Source: JAYZQT01 sp964412235
GTDB lineage: Bacteria > Pseudomonadota > Alphaproteobacteria > MPNO01 > UBA830
Direction: 5' to 3'
Assembly (NCBI GenBank): GCA_964412235.1
Contig: CAYPNT010000041.1
Location: forward strand, 1 to 23,231
DNA: 23,231 nucleotides
Shown here in pieces: positions 1 to 7,145 of the stretch (the first letter of the stretch is position 1; each line of letters starts with the position of its first letter). Position numbers and translations under genes: made by a program. The notes beneath the pieces were generated by a model that saw only the letters and a program-made list of their open reading frames with translations, did not search any database and was not told the DNA's origin.

Positions 1-4
1 TGAC

Positions 5-190
5 TTAGCTGGCATTGGAGTTTTTAGCTTTTGAAAAGGGCGCGGCTAGGGCGGGAGTTTTGTCACCGAATTGTGTCAGTTGATCCTGTATCTCCAGTTT
101 TGTTCGGACATCATGTTTCTCATACCGCAGTGTGCATTGAATATCTGCGTGGCCTAAATAGTCCTGTGCGCCCTTTTGGTCGCCTGTCAA
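5..190 (-). pseudogene. Tyrosine recombinase (phage-type integrase) C-terminal remnant
   Basis: The translated minus strand contains QDYLGHADIQCTLRYEKHD. This matches the end of tyrosine recombinases, where the LGH histidine and the following TxRY tyrosine are catalytic (the tyrosine is the DNA-cleaving nucleophile). Intact integrases are about 300-400 residues. Here only about 60 residues can be read from a TTG. The frame stays open upstream only to about position 289, and those residues show none of the expected catalytic Arg or HxxR box, so the N-terminal and core parts are missing. I read it as a decayed integrase that once moved DNA in or near this AT-rich region. The family call is fairly safe. 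That it is non-functional follows from the missing catalytic residues. Confidence 0.6.
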
Positions 191-347
191 GGCCAGTATA
201 CGAGATCCCGCTGGACGAAAATTCCCTATAGAAAATTTATTAAAGAAAAGGGTAAAAGGACCGCTGTTGTAGGAGTTTTTGGCAAAAAGTTATACTTTGT
301 TGTCTCAAAACCTGGACGGACGGCCCTCAAAAAAGAACTCAAAATAA

Positions 348-1934
348 TTAATTCAATAATTTTATTTTATTAAAAATTTCTTGGGCAATTATAATAGAAG
401 CCCTTGGAGTATAATGAATCCCATCAAAAACATATAATTCGTTATTTTTGAAATTTGTCATAAGGTCTCTAAAAATTTCATTATCATCGACAACTAGAGT
501 CCTATCTTTGTCAAAGAGATTACTTAGGTTGTAAAATTTTCCTATTTTTGTATTCAGCTTATGGTAGATTGCTGCTAATTTTTTAAGGGTAAATTCTAAA
601 TCTAACCTTAAATTTTCACCAAGAATGTCTCCCCTCATATACCAATGGACAAGGACATAAGAAAGGTCAGGGACATCAAATTTAACACCCTTTGATCTAT
701 TTCTTTTGGCGATTGGTTGTAAAAAATCAAGGCTATGGGTCACGATTCCTTGGGATAGTTTCCGTCGAATATAAAGTCTATACTCAATACTATTAAATAT
801 TATTTCTTTTTCAGATTGGGACATTTCTAAAGCTTTCACGTCAGAAAAATTCGACAGACTTTTTTGAATTAACTGTCCGGATTTTATTAAATTCTTTTTT
901 TGAATATTTTTTAATAGTTCATTTAAACTTTGGGAATGTGCAACTTTTGGGTGGTTCACAATTTCTTCTGGAACAAAAGCTCCCAAGCTTTGGGGTACCG
1001 CATAATATAAATTGTAAAACCGAACGAAGTTGTACCCGTTATTAGGAAATAATAACTTAAAAATACTTCTGTTCGATTTCATTACTTCTGACGGATGTAT
1101 AAGGCCATAAAATGTTGGCAAAAATATTTTGAAAAAGTCAAAAACCCCAGCTATTTTTTTGTTTTTTTTCCTAAAGCGTTGAAAAGAATTAGAAAAATTT
1201 TGGCTGTGCTGTGATTTGTATCTGGCGATCTGCTGTGTTGCTGAGTAACGATGATCCCAGTAGATTTCTCCCCTTCGTTTAAGATTAAGAGCTGCTGCTG
1301 AATAGGCGATGTCGGTAACCCCATCAAGGCTAATAGCAGAAAATATTGTTTTTCCTCTTTTATAAAATTCATTGAAAACCCAGTTCTTAATAAGTTCTGT
1401 TTCATGAAAAAGTCCGTAGCTATTATGGGCAAAGTTGAGAACCACGTATTTTTCTGGGTGGTATTTTTGAAGTAGTCTAGATAAAGGGTTGGGCCAATTA
1501 GAATTTTGGCTACTAGCCGAGGTAGAGGACCCAAGACATAGGATTATTCTTTTGCCCTTGGAGTGCGCAAACAAAGAATCCCAAAACCCTTTTTCTTTTT
1601 GGTAATTTTTATTTTTTTTAAACCTAATAAAATTTTGAAGTCCGTTTTCCCATTTGTAGTATCCGAGCATCGATAGATTAGAATTGCCGATAATATTATC
1701 AAAAACCAAATTATTTAATGCTGTTGGTTTTCTGTCATAGCTGTAGAGTTTTACTTTGGTAGTGCTGTCCAAGAGAAATGTAGCGGGAAAATTGTTTGCT
1801 AAGATTTGCCAACGTTCATCTACCTTCTCACTATCCTTGTAGAGAATTACCGCATAGCTTCCTAACTCTAAAAAAGTTAATAAGGCTATAAAACCGAAAG
1901 TAAATATACAGAAGGATTTAAAAAGCTTTTTCAA
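348..1934 (-). CDS. SGNH/GDSL-like hydrolase with N-terminal membrane anchor
   Basis: This is a 528-residue protein. Residues about 8-32 form one hydrophobic segment, likely a membrane anchor or uncleaved signal. SGNH-type blocks can be seen: IILCLGSSTS at about 130-139 (block I, candidate nucleophile Ser137), a region around NFAHNSYG at about 167-174 (candidate Gly/Asn oxyanion blocks), and FDGIHYTP near 503-510 giving the C-terminal Asp504-x-x-His507. Such enzymes often remove or transfer acyl groups on exported polysaccharides. The start is a TTG: no ATG lies in frame before the upstream stop, and no strong ribosome site is visible. The composition is very AT-rich, like the acyltransferase gene upstream on the same strand. 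Together they suggest O-acylation of a surface glycan. The substrate is unknown, and the motifs are divergent enough that the family call is moderate. Confidence 0.6.
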   Translation of the reverse strand: MKKLFKSFCIFTFGFIALLTFLELGSYAVILYKDSEKVDERWQILANNFPATFLLDSTTKVKLYSYDRKPTALNNLVFDNIIGNSNLSMLGYYKWENGLQNFIRFKKNKNYQKEKGFWDSLFAHSKGKRIILCLGSSTSASSQNSNWPNPLSRLLQKYHPEKYVVLNFAHNSYGLFHETELIKNWVFNEFYKRGKTIFSAISLDGVTDIAYSAAALNLKRRGEIYWDHRYSATQQIARYKSQHSQNFSNSFQRFRKKNKKIAGVFDFFKIFLPTFYGLIHPSEVMKSNRSIFKLLFPNNGYNFVRFYNLYYAVPQSLGAFVPEEIVNHPKVAHSQSLNELLKNIQKKNLIKSGQLIQKSLSNFSDVKALEMSQSEKEIIFNSIEYRLYIRRKLSQGIVTHSLDFLQPIAKRNRSKGVKFDVPDLSYVLVHWYMRGDILGENLRLDLEFTLKKLAAIYHKLNTKIGKFYNLSNLFDKDRTLVVDDNEIFRDLMTNFKNNELYVFDGIHYTPRASIIIAQEIFNKIKLLN

Positions 1935-1953
1935 TGTAATATCAAAATTTATG

Positions 1954-2070
1954 TTAGAACAAATTATAGATATGAACTAAGTTTTCGGTTGAAATAAATA
2001 TAGAAGTTAGTAAAATTAAAAAAAAAGCTGTAATAGCGGGAATTAGTATTATCTTAAGAAAATTTTTCAT
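1954..2070 (-). CDS. Possible 38-residue single-helix membrane protein
   Basis: An ATG at 2070-2068 on the minus strand opens a 38-codon frame that begins MKNFLKIILIPAITAFFLIL and continues hydrophobic for a few more residues. It has a short basic start followed by one long hydrophobic stretch, and ends in TAA at 1956-1954. It sits between the acyltransferase gene and the SGNH-hydrolase gene, all on the minus strand, ending 19 bases before the latter's TTG. No Shine-Dalgarno site is visible. In DNA this AT-rich, hydrophobic frames (rich in TTT, ATT, TTA) arise by chance, so it may be spurious. If real, it is a small membrane peptide co-transcribed with the glycan-modification pair. Confidence 0.25.
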   Translation of the reverse strand: MKNFLKIILIPAITAFFLILLTSIFISTENLVHIYNLF

Positions 2071-2124
2071 TTTAATATAACGTTATGTAGCTATCTTATT
2101 TAATTATCGTTAGTGTTTTTCAAT

Positions 2125-3147
2125 CTAGGTTCTCCGCTTAAAACTTGGCCTCACTTTTAAAATTGGGCTTTCAAATCCATAATGAAAAATGATCGCAAAA
2201 ACATGCAAAGTACAAATATAAAAGGCCCAAGACTGCTCAATGTTTAAATTCTTAATAATGGCAATTATTATTATATGAAATAGATAAATTGGATAAGAAA
2301 GTTTTGATAGAAAAATAAAGAACTTGGCGAATGTTTTATTGCTGAATCTAGATATCCTTGAAACTAGAATTAATAAAAAAGAAAAAAATAGGCCACAAGA
2401 AATGAAAAAGAAATTCTGAGAAAGTTGAGAGGCTTGCAAACTTTGATAAAAAATAACGTTACAAAGGAAGAAACCCAGTCCAAAAAATAAATATAAAAAT
2501 GTTTTCGGCTGTGACAGGTAATCTTTAATGCAATATGCAATATAGCCATAGATTATTGCGTCAAAACGAAAAATTACAGACCTTCTAACATCTGAACCCC
2601 AGTTTTCTATGGAACCAAAATTTAATCTTAAAATAAAACAAAGAATAATAATTCCTAAGGAGACAAATAAATTTAGATTTTTAACTTTTTTAAATTGATA
2701 AAAAATAAATAGGGTGATTGGAAAAAGTACATAGAACCATTCTTCAATAGAAAGGCTCCAGCCAACAGGAAAGAAAGGCCATGAAGGTGTATCTGATATA
2801 AAATTTTGCAAATAAAAGACATGCAGAAAAACATTTTTATATCCACCTCCCCCAAATATTAGCATTGCGATAATTAGTGCTATTAAATAAGGAGGAATGG
2901 TCCTCAACCATCTTCGTATTAAAAAGATTTTTAAATCTGAGAATTTAAAGCCGTTTTCGATAATTAGATTTATTTGTCTGGCTAATACAAATCCAGATAA
3001 AACAAAAAATATTTCAACAGAAGTTGCTACAATAAATTCGTTTAAAAAACTTTCTGATAAAGAAAGTTTATAATGAAAAATCGCAACGGTTATTGCAGCC
3101 GCGTATCTTATTAGATCTAAGTATACAAAATGATTGGTTGGCGGCAT
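2125..3147 (-). CDS. Acyltransferase 3 family (OafA/YrhL-type) membrane O-acyltransferase
   Basis: This 340-residue polytopic membrane protein has the full set of acyltransferase-3 signatures. YLDLIRYAAAITVAIFHY near residue 9 carries the conserved His25. EIFFVLSGFVLA is at about 45-56, RRWLRTIPPY at about 78-87, and GWSLSIEEWFY follows near residue 130. Many hydrophobic helices follow to the C terminus. The family moves acetyl or other acyl groups across the inner membrane onto periplasmic sugars such as O-antigen or exopolysaccharide. The ATG at 3147 has AAGG seven bases upstream. There is no fused SGNH domain, but a separate SGNH-like gene lies downstream on the same strand, so the two may act as a split acyl-transfer pair. 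The very AT-rich composition suggests horizontal acquisition. The family is near certain; the substrate is unknown. Confidence 0.88.
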   Translation of the reverse strand: MPPTNHFVYLDLIRYAAAITVAIFHYKLSLSESFLNEFIVATSVEIFFVLSGFVLARQINLIIENGFKFSDLKIFLIRRWLRTIPPYLIALIIAMLIFGGGGYKNVFLHVFYLQNFISDTPSWPFFPVGWSLSIEEWFYVLFPITLFIFYQFKKVKNLNLFVSLGIIILCFILRLNFGSIENWGSDVRRSVIFRFDAIIYGYIAYCIKDYLSQPKTFLYLFFGLGFFLCNVIFYQSLQASQLSQNFFFISCGLFFSFLLILVSRISRFSNKTFAKFFIFLSKLSYPIYLFHIIIIAIIKNLNIEQSWAFYICTLHVFAIIFHYGFESPILKVRPSFKRRT

Positions 3148-3179
3148 TTGATGCCTTATAAAATGGGTTAATAATTATA

Positions 3180-3544
3180 GTATTTTTTAAAAAGAAAGTA
3201 ATACTAAGTGGCGCATTTTTAACGCCCTATAGTTGGATTCACACCGAAATAAAAATCACCCTAGAGATATAAACTCTTCCAGGTCCTAGTTGAAATGAAG
3301 GCTTGGCGGAAAACAAAACGCCAGTCGGACAGATTGGCTCCCACCTTTTTTTATAACGACATCCAATAGAACAAAATAAGCACCCGCGAAGTAGGAGGCT
3401 TTAGGTCCAATATAGGTCCACACAATATGAAATATGGGTACCCTAGATACGAAGTGATTCACATTAAGAAGAATTTGTGTATACCTACTAGTGGAGTTTT
3501 TAATTTGGGATTGGTTACAAGTACTTAAAAAGCCAGTGATACAG
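3180..3544. other. AT-rich intergenic stretch without a recognisable gene
   Basis: About 365 bases separate the acyltransferase start from the tRNA promoter. I see only short frames here; the longest notable one is about 33 codons from 3427 and has no ribosome site. There is a tandem TAGGTCCA pair near 3402-3420 and a weak TGGCG/CGCCA inverted repeat near 3304-3324. The acyltransferase promoter presumably lies at its left end. I see nothing I can name with confidence. Confidence 0.5.
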
Positions 3545-3573
3545 TTGACTTCAGTGGGTTGGGTAGATTACAC
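3545..3573 (+). promoter_or_regulatory. Candidate sigma-70 promoter of tRNA-Asp
   Basis: TTGACT at 3545-3550 and TTACAC at 3568-3573 are separated by 17 bases. They end 18 bases before the first base of the tRNA, which suits a stable-RNA promoter. The -35 box is one base off consensus and the -10 box is weak. This is pattern matching only. Confidence 0.4.
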
Positions 3574-3591
3574 CAGCGCCACACCTAATGC

Positions 3592-3668
3592 GGGGGTGTA
3601 GCTCAGCTGGTTAGAGCGCTGGCCTGTCACGCCAGAGGCCGCGGGTTCGAGTCCCGTCACTCCCGCCA
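3592..3668 (+). tRNA. tRNA-Asp (anticodon GTC)
   Basis: This 77-base cloverleaf can be folded by eye. The acceptor arm is GGGGGTG pairing with CACTCCC (one G-U). The D arm is GCTC/GAGC, the anticodon stem is CTGGC/GCCAG, and the seven-base loop CTGTCAC has anticodon GTC at 3626-3628. The T arm is GCGGG-TTCGAGT-CCCGT. The discriminator is G at 3665, the usual aspartate identity base, and CCA is encoded at 3666-3668. It decodes GAC/GAU. It sits at the border between the AT-rich left region and more GC-balanced DNA. tRNA 3' ends are common integration targets, and an imperfect copy of this 3' end occurs at 4336-4360. Confidence 0.96.
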
Positions 3669-3894
3669 CTTTTCCCTTCAGGTTATGGTTGGTTAGTGGT
3701 CTACGGACTGGTCTCTTTCATAATATGTGTCATGAATACGCTGCCGACTGAACTGAAATCCGGCGAAATTTGCAGTGCGCTCCGGCAGTTTCAGGGTCGT
3801 TTGTTGAAGGGCGGTAGTGTCCTCCAGGACGTGGGTATTTCCCCTTTGCCGCATTCGCGGTTAATATCGGTCGTGATATTTATGGGAGGAACAA

Positions 3895-4185
3895 ATGAGA
3901 CTTAATATGCCAAAGGCGGTGTTTTGTGGGCTGGCGCTTATAGCGGCAGCGCTCTTCTTGGGGTCGGGATCAGCGCCAGCGACGGCGCAAGCGATTAAGA
4001 AAAATGTTTGTCCGTTGAAAGGGCCGGGCAAGGCTGCAGACAAAAACAAGAACGGGATGATTGAGCGAAATGAAGCCGGCGGGCCGGTGAAGGCGGCTTT
4101 TGATTTCATAGACTGTGATAAATCCGGGACATTGTCTGGTTGTGAAATCAAGGGTTTCTTTACCGGCAAAGACTGTCCGAAATAA
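3895..4185 (+). CDS. Small secreted EF-hand calcium-binding protein
   Basis: This 96-residue protein has a signal peptide over about residues 1-32 (basic start, hydrophobic CGLALIAAALFLG, likely cleavage after ATAQA). Two canonical EF-hand loops follow. DKNKNGMIERNE at 49-60 and DCDKSGTLSGCE at 73-84 each have Asp/Asn/Ser ligands at positions 1, 3 and 5, Gly at 6, and Glu at 12. The mature form has four cysteines (39, 74, 83, 94), consistent with disulfides in the periplasm or outside the cell. The start is well supported by GGGAGG at 3881-3886 upstream of the ATG. It probably binds calcium as a buffer, sensor or structural element; no enzymatic domain is seen. It is a lone gene between tRNA-Asp and a terminator. 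Confidence 0.85.
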   Translation: MRLNMPKAVFCGLALIAAALFLGSGSAPATAQAIKKNVCPLKGPGKAADKNKNGMIERNEAGGPVKAAFDFIDCDKSGTLSGCEIKGFFTGKDCPK

Positions 4186-4301
4186 GCCCCAGATATGGAA
4201 GATTGACAGATTGTGATCTGGTTCGCGGAAATCACGCTGAGGTCATCAAAATAGGGTTTTGGCAATCTTATGGCTACTGACTAGCTAACGCCGGCACGAA
4301 T

Positions 4302-4323
4302 AAAGAACCCGCGCGGGTTTTTT
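4302..4323. terminator. Rho-independent terminator, probably bidirectional
   Basis: AAAGAACCC at 4302-4310, loop GCGC, and GGGTTTTTT at 4315-4323 form a stem of up to nine pairs (one G-U) with a T run on the plus strand and an A-rich run on the minus strand. It lies between the convergent EF-hand gene (ends 4185) and the cysteine hydrolase gene (ends 4415 on the minus strand), so it could stop transcription from both sides. Confidence 0.75.
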
Positions 4324-4335
4324 GTACCTGTCATT

Positions 4336-4360
4336 GTTTGATCCATCACTCCAGCCACTT
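4336..4360 (+). repeat. Imperfect copy of the tRNA-Asp 3' end (att-like)
   Basis: The 25 bases here align to 3645-3671, the T-loop to just past the CCA of tRNA-Asp, with 22 identities, 3 mismatches and 2 one-base gaps. The last 15 bases match at 14 positions, and the match runs three bases beyond CCA. Integrases that target tRNA genes leave such a duplicated 3' end at the far edge of the insert. The interval between the two copies holds the EF-hand gene and a terminator. It may instead be the tail of an unrelated decayed tRNA. Confidence 0.4.
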
Positions 4361-4414
4361 ATTTGTTTTGTTTATATTAACTAGCAGTTTGTGGGTAACG
4401 TTGGTTGCAAAATG

Positions 4415-5119
4415 TCACGGACTGACCTTAGCGTCGTTGCGGCGGATAACCCGCGCCATAACTTCCTCTGATGTCATGACGTCGCCGAACTGTTGGATGA
4501 ATGTTTCTAGCGATGCGAGATGTTCGTCATCAGAAGAGGCAGCACAGCAATCGGACACCATGATTGATTTGAAATCGAGCATCATGGCATCTCGAGCGGT
4601 TGAGTCGCAGCATACATTGGTTTTCGTTCCACCTACCAGAACGGTGTCGATGCCCCGGCTGCGCAGCACGCGTTCGAGCGTTGATGAGCCGTGGGCGAAG
4701 GCGCTATAGCGGTTTTTGATAATTGTGACGTCACCGTCTTCGACAATGAGATCGTCCCATACTTTCTGACTTTCCGGTGCCAGGCTTTCGACCATGCGCT
4801 GGCGTATTTCAGTATTCCGGACGACGTGGTTGAAAAACACTTCCCAGTCACTGATCCCGTCATTGAGGGTATTGGTATGGAGAATCCAAAATATCGGTAC
4901 CCCGAGTTGTCGGAGTTTTTCTGACAGGCCGTTTATTTCGGGAACGATATCGCGTGCCGTTGGCACCTCGCCGGGTGCGCCGGGCATGCAGAACGTGTTC
5001 TGCATATCAATGATCAGTAGCGCTGTTTTGCGTGGGTCAATCTCGTTAAACCAGTGGATGTCTCCCCGCCGAGCAACCACACGGTCAACGATATGCGGGC
5101 GGATCGAAACGTTGTGCAT
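4415..5119 (-). CDS. Isochorismatase-family cysteine hydrolase (amidohydrolase-like)
   Basis: This 234-residue protein has the isochorismatase-like hydrolase fold. The catalytic triad is visible as Asp38 (LLIIDMQN), Lys135 (TIIKNRYSAF) and Cys170 (GGTKTNVCCDSTARDA). A second Cys171 lies next to the nucleophile position. Family members include RutB-type ureidoacrylate hydrolase, N-carbamoylsarcosine amidase, maleamate amidohydrolase and nicotinamidase, so cleavage of an amide or carbamoyl bond is the best general guess. The true substrate is not readable. The full AAGGAGGT ribosome site eight bases upstream of the ATG predicts strong translation. The gene is transcribed away from the Rieske dioxygenase across a shared 136-base control region, suggesting co-regulation and possibly a shared aromatic or amide catabolic pathway. 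Confidence 0.85.
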   Translation of the reverse strand: MHNVSIRPHIVDRVVARRGDIHWFNEIDPRKTALLIIDMQNTFCMPGAPGEVPTARDIVPEINGLSEKLRQLGVPIFWILHTNTLNDGISDWEVFFNHVVRNTEIRQRMVESLAPESQKVWDDLIVEDGDVTIIKNRYSAFAHGSSTLERVLRSRGIDTVLVGGTKTNVCCDSTARDAMMLDFKSIMVSDCCAASSDDEHLASLETFIQQFGDVMTSEEVMARVIRRNDAKVSP

Positions 5120-5139
5120 TTATATACCTCCTTAAGACT

Positions 5140-5151
5140 CTACGATCGTAG
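5140..5151. promoter_or_regulatory. Perfect 12-base palindrome, candidate operator
   Basis: CTACGATCGTAG is a perfect inverted repeat lying just upstream of the cysteine hydrolase ribosome site, in the divergent region shared with the dioxygenase. It is placed where a dimeric regulator could control the minus-strand gene or both. No regulator gene is visible nearby. Confidence 0.35.
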
Positions 5152-5193
5152 CACTGTGTTTGTGAATGTGACAATGTGGCCCCGTGGAGGGGG

Positions 5194-5208
5194 TGACACG
5201 GCCTGTCA
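5194..5208. promoter_or_regulatory. TGACA-N5-TGTCA inverted repeat, candidate operator
   Basis: TGACA at 5194-5198 and TGTCA at 5204-5208 form a dyad about 50 bases before the dioxygenase start. This is a typical size for a site bound by a dimeric transcription factor (LysR- or GntR-like). The assignment rests on symmetry and position only. Confidence 0.3.
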
Positions 5209-5255
5209 TCCTGCCATTATGTTTGGTTATCAGTGGGACGATGGGGAATGGTGAC

Positions 5256-6575
5256 ATGTCCGAAGATCTCAGTACTCTTGTTAAACCCGGGCGGGTGAAC
5301 CGCCGGCTTTATACGGACCCGGCTATCTTCGAAGAAGAAATTAACCGCATATTCGGCAAAGTGTGGCTATGGCTGGGACATGAAAGCCAAATCAAAAACA
5401 ACGGCGATTTCTTTACGACCCGAATGGGGCGCGACCGGATCATTGTCACGCGACACGCGGATGGTGAAATATACGCGGTCCACAATCGCTGCACCCATCG
5501 GGGCGCAGAAGTGTGTTCAAGACGAGCGGGTACCGCTGAACACTTCGAATGTCCCTATCACGCCTGGACATTCAACACGGACGGTTCTCTCAAATCGGTG
5601 CCCCTCCGTAAAGGCTATGATGCCAATTTTGATGAACGTGCGAAAAACCTTGGTTTGGAGCCTGTTTCCAGACTGGATAGCTATCAGGGATTTATTTTCG
5701 GTAGTCACGCAGACGGTGGCGACGATCTTAGAACCTACCTCGGCCCGGATGTTCGGGCTGCATTTGATAATTTTGTTCATCGATCGCCCGACGGGACCCT
5801 TGAAATGGCAGGGGGCACAACGGTCCAGCACTATCGTGGAAACTGGAAGCTACAGATAGAAAATTCGATTGATCTGCTGCATCCGCTGATCCTGCATAAG
5901 AGCGCCGTTGACGCTGCCGACGGCATTGATCACGGTGGGCGTGAGCCGTCCATCGAATGGGATACAGTAAAAGCAAATGGGCTTAGCTTTTCGGAATGGA
6001 ATCAGTTGCAAGTCGCTGCTTTGCCACGCGGGCATTGCTGGATGGGCGGGTTCCTGACGAAATCTATCGACGAGGATGCTGAGAAAGTCGTGAGGGACGA
6101 AGACGGGTGGCGCGCCTTGCAGTCGGAGTACCGAGACATCATGGTTGAAAAACACGGCGAGGAGAGGGTCAACGAAATACTTAGCTTCAACCGCCACAAC
6201 ACAATCGTTTATCCCAACCTGTTCGTAAATTCTCGCCTTGCACAAATCCGTATATTGCATCCGACTGCCCAGAATAATACGGAACAACACGGCTACATCT
6301 TTCGCCGGGGAGGTGCCCCGGAGAAGATGTTCGAAGCATCTGTGCGTATGGTGAACGCTAATAATTCACCATCCTCCATTGTCACCAGCGATGATCATGA
6401 AGTGTTCGAACGTATTCAGGACGCTCTCGAGTTCGGATCAGAAGAATGGCTCGACTGGTCACGTGGGATCGATCAGGAAACGGTGACGAACGATGCGACT
6501 AGTGGGGTAGGCACGAATGAGGTCGCGATGCGTAACCAGCATCGCGCCTGGGCCAAATATATGGCAGGCGCGTAA
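5256..6575 (+). CDS. Rieske non-heme iron ring-hydroxylating dioxygenase, alpha subunit
   Basis: From the ATG at 5256 this is 439 residues, the usual size. The N-terminal Rieske [2Fe-2S] site is Cys79-x-His81 and Cys99-x2-His102 (CTHRGAEVC, CPYHAW). The mononuclear iron site is His209 and His214 (IDLLHPLILH), with Asp206 three residues before, matching the electron-bridging Asp of naphthalene dioxygenase. The third ligand is likely an Asp of SDDHE at 378-382. The protein hydroxylates an aromatic ring with O2 and electrons from a separate reductase, which is not present here. The N terminus (LYTDPAIFEEEINRIFGKVW) resembles salicylate/benzoate-type enzymes, but the substrate is not assignable. 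An earlier ATG at 5184 lies inside the control region and would add an atypical tail; GGGGA at 5243-5247 favours 5256. Confidence 0.93.
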   Translation: MSEDLSTLVKPGRVNRRLYTDPAIFEEEINRIFGKVWLWLGHESQIKNNGDFFTTRMGRDRIIVTRHADGEIYAVHNRCTHRGAEVCSRRAGTAEHFECPYHAWTFNTDGSLKSVPLRKGYDANFDERAKNLGLEPVSRLDSYQGFIFGSHADGGDDLRTYLGPDVRAAFDNFVHRSPDGTLEMAGGTTVQHYRGNWKLQIENSIDLLHPLILHKSAVDAADGIDHGGREPSIEWDTVKANGLSFSEWNQLQVAALPRGHCWMGGFLTKSIDEDAEKVVRDEDGWRALQSEYRDIMVEKHGEERVNEILSFNRHNTIVYPNLFVNSRLAQIRILHPTAQNNTEQHGYIFRRGGAPEKMFEASVRMVNANNSPSSIVTSDDHEVFERIQDALEFGSEEWLDWSRGIDQETVTNDATSGVGTNEVAMRNQHRAWAKYMAGA

Positions 6576-6576
6576 A

Positions 6577-7065
6577 ATGGCTGTATCAATGGAACGTTGG
6601 TTCGCGGTCCAGAAAATCCTGCTGGAGGAATCCCGCCTGTTGGATGAACGTGAATGGGACGCTTGGTTGGAGATGCTGCTACCGGAAGCGGAATATTGGA
6701 TGCCCTATGAATGGGGACAGGAAAGCGCCTTGGATCATGTGTCCTTGTTTTATGAAGACGTACCGTTGTTGCGCATGCGCATCGACAGGCTGAAGAACGA
6801 TCTTTCGCCACTCGAATGGCCGCCGTCGCGCACCAACCGGCATTTATCTAATATCTGCATTTTGGAGGATGAAGGTGACCTTTTGACTGTCAAGGGCTAC
6901 CTGATGTTTGTCGAGTACCGGCGCAATGAACAGCGCTGGTTTTCAGGTCGCGTGACCTGGAACCTTCGGCAAACTGGGCAAACGTTTCGCATTGCTGCCA
7001 AGCGCGTCGACCTATTGAACTGTGATCAGGAAACCGGACACCTTAGGATTGCCGCACCAATGTAG
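6577..7065 (+). CDS. Ring-hydroxylating dioxygenase, beta subunit
   Basis: This 162-residue protein starts one base after the alpha-subunit stop, so the pair is co-transcribed and translationally coupled. It has the NTF2-like small-subunit pattern: an N-terminal helix (EESRLLDEREWDAWLEMLLP), YWMPY, then YEDVPLLRMRIDRL, SRTNRHLSNI and the ending RIAAKRVDLLNCD. Beta subunits make the alpha3-beta3 hexamer and can influence substrate range but hold no metal. The presence of a true beta subunit places the enzyme among the benzoate/biphenyl/naphthalene-like heteromeric oxygenases rather than the alpha-only type. No ferredoxin or reductase gene follows, so electrons must come from elsewhere in the genome. 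Confidence 0.92.
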   Translation: MAVSMERWFAVQKILLEESRLLDEREWDAWLEMLLPEAEYWMPYEWGQESALDHVSLFYEDVPLLRMRIDRLKNDLSPLEWPPSRTNRHLSNICILEDEGDLLTVKGYLMFVEYRRNEQRWFSGRVTWNLRQTGQTFRIAAKRVDLLNCDQETGHLRIAAPM

Positions 7066-7145
7066 TCCTGTGCTGAAAAAAGCGTAAAGTTTTATCCTGA
7101 GCATGGGTAGACGTTTTTCATTCTAATAGAAAAAATGGGAATTTT

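Noticed and set aside
15..3501. TGGAGTTTTTA at both ends of the AT-rich block (near 16 and 3491) as an att pair
   Set aside because: Eleven AT-rich bases with a third near-copy at about 270; no tRNA or integrase context supports an att core.
3427..3528. 33-codon ATG frame in the AT-rich gap before tRNA-Asp
   Set aside because: It is short, has no ribosome site and no family resemblance; chance is sufficient.
3696..3905. Open frame of 69 codons after tRNA-Asp
   Set aside because: It has no ribosome site, no recognisable domain, and its end overlaps the well-supported EF-hand start with its strong GGGAGG.
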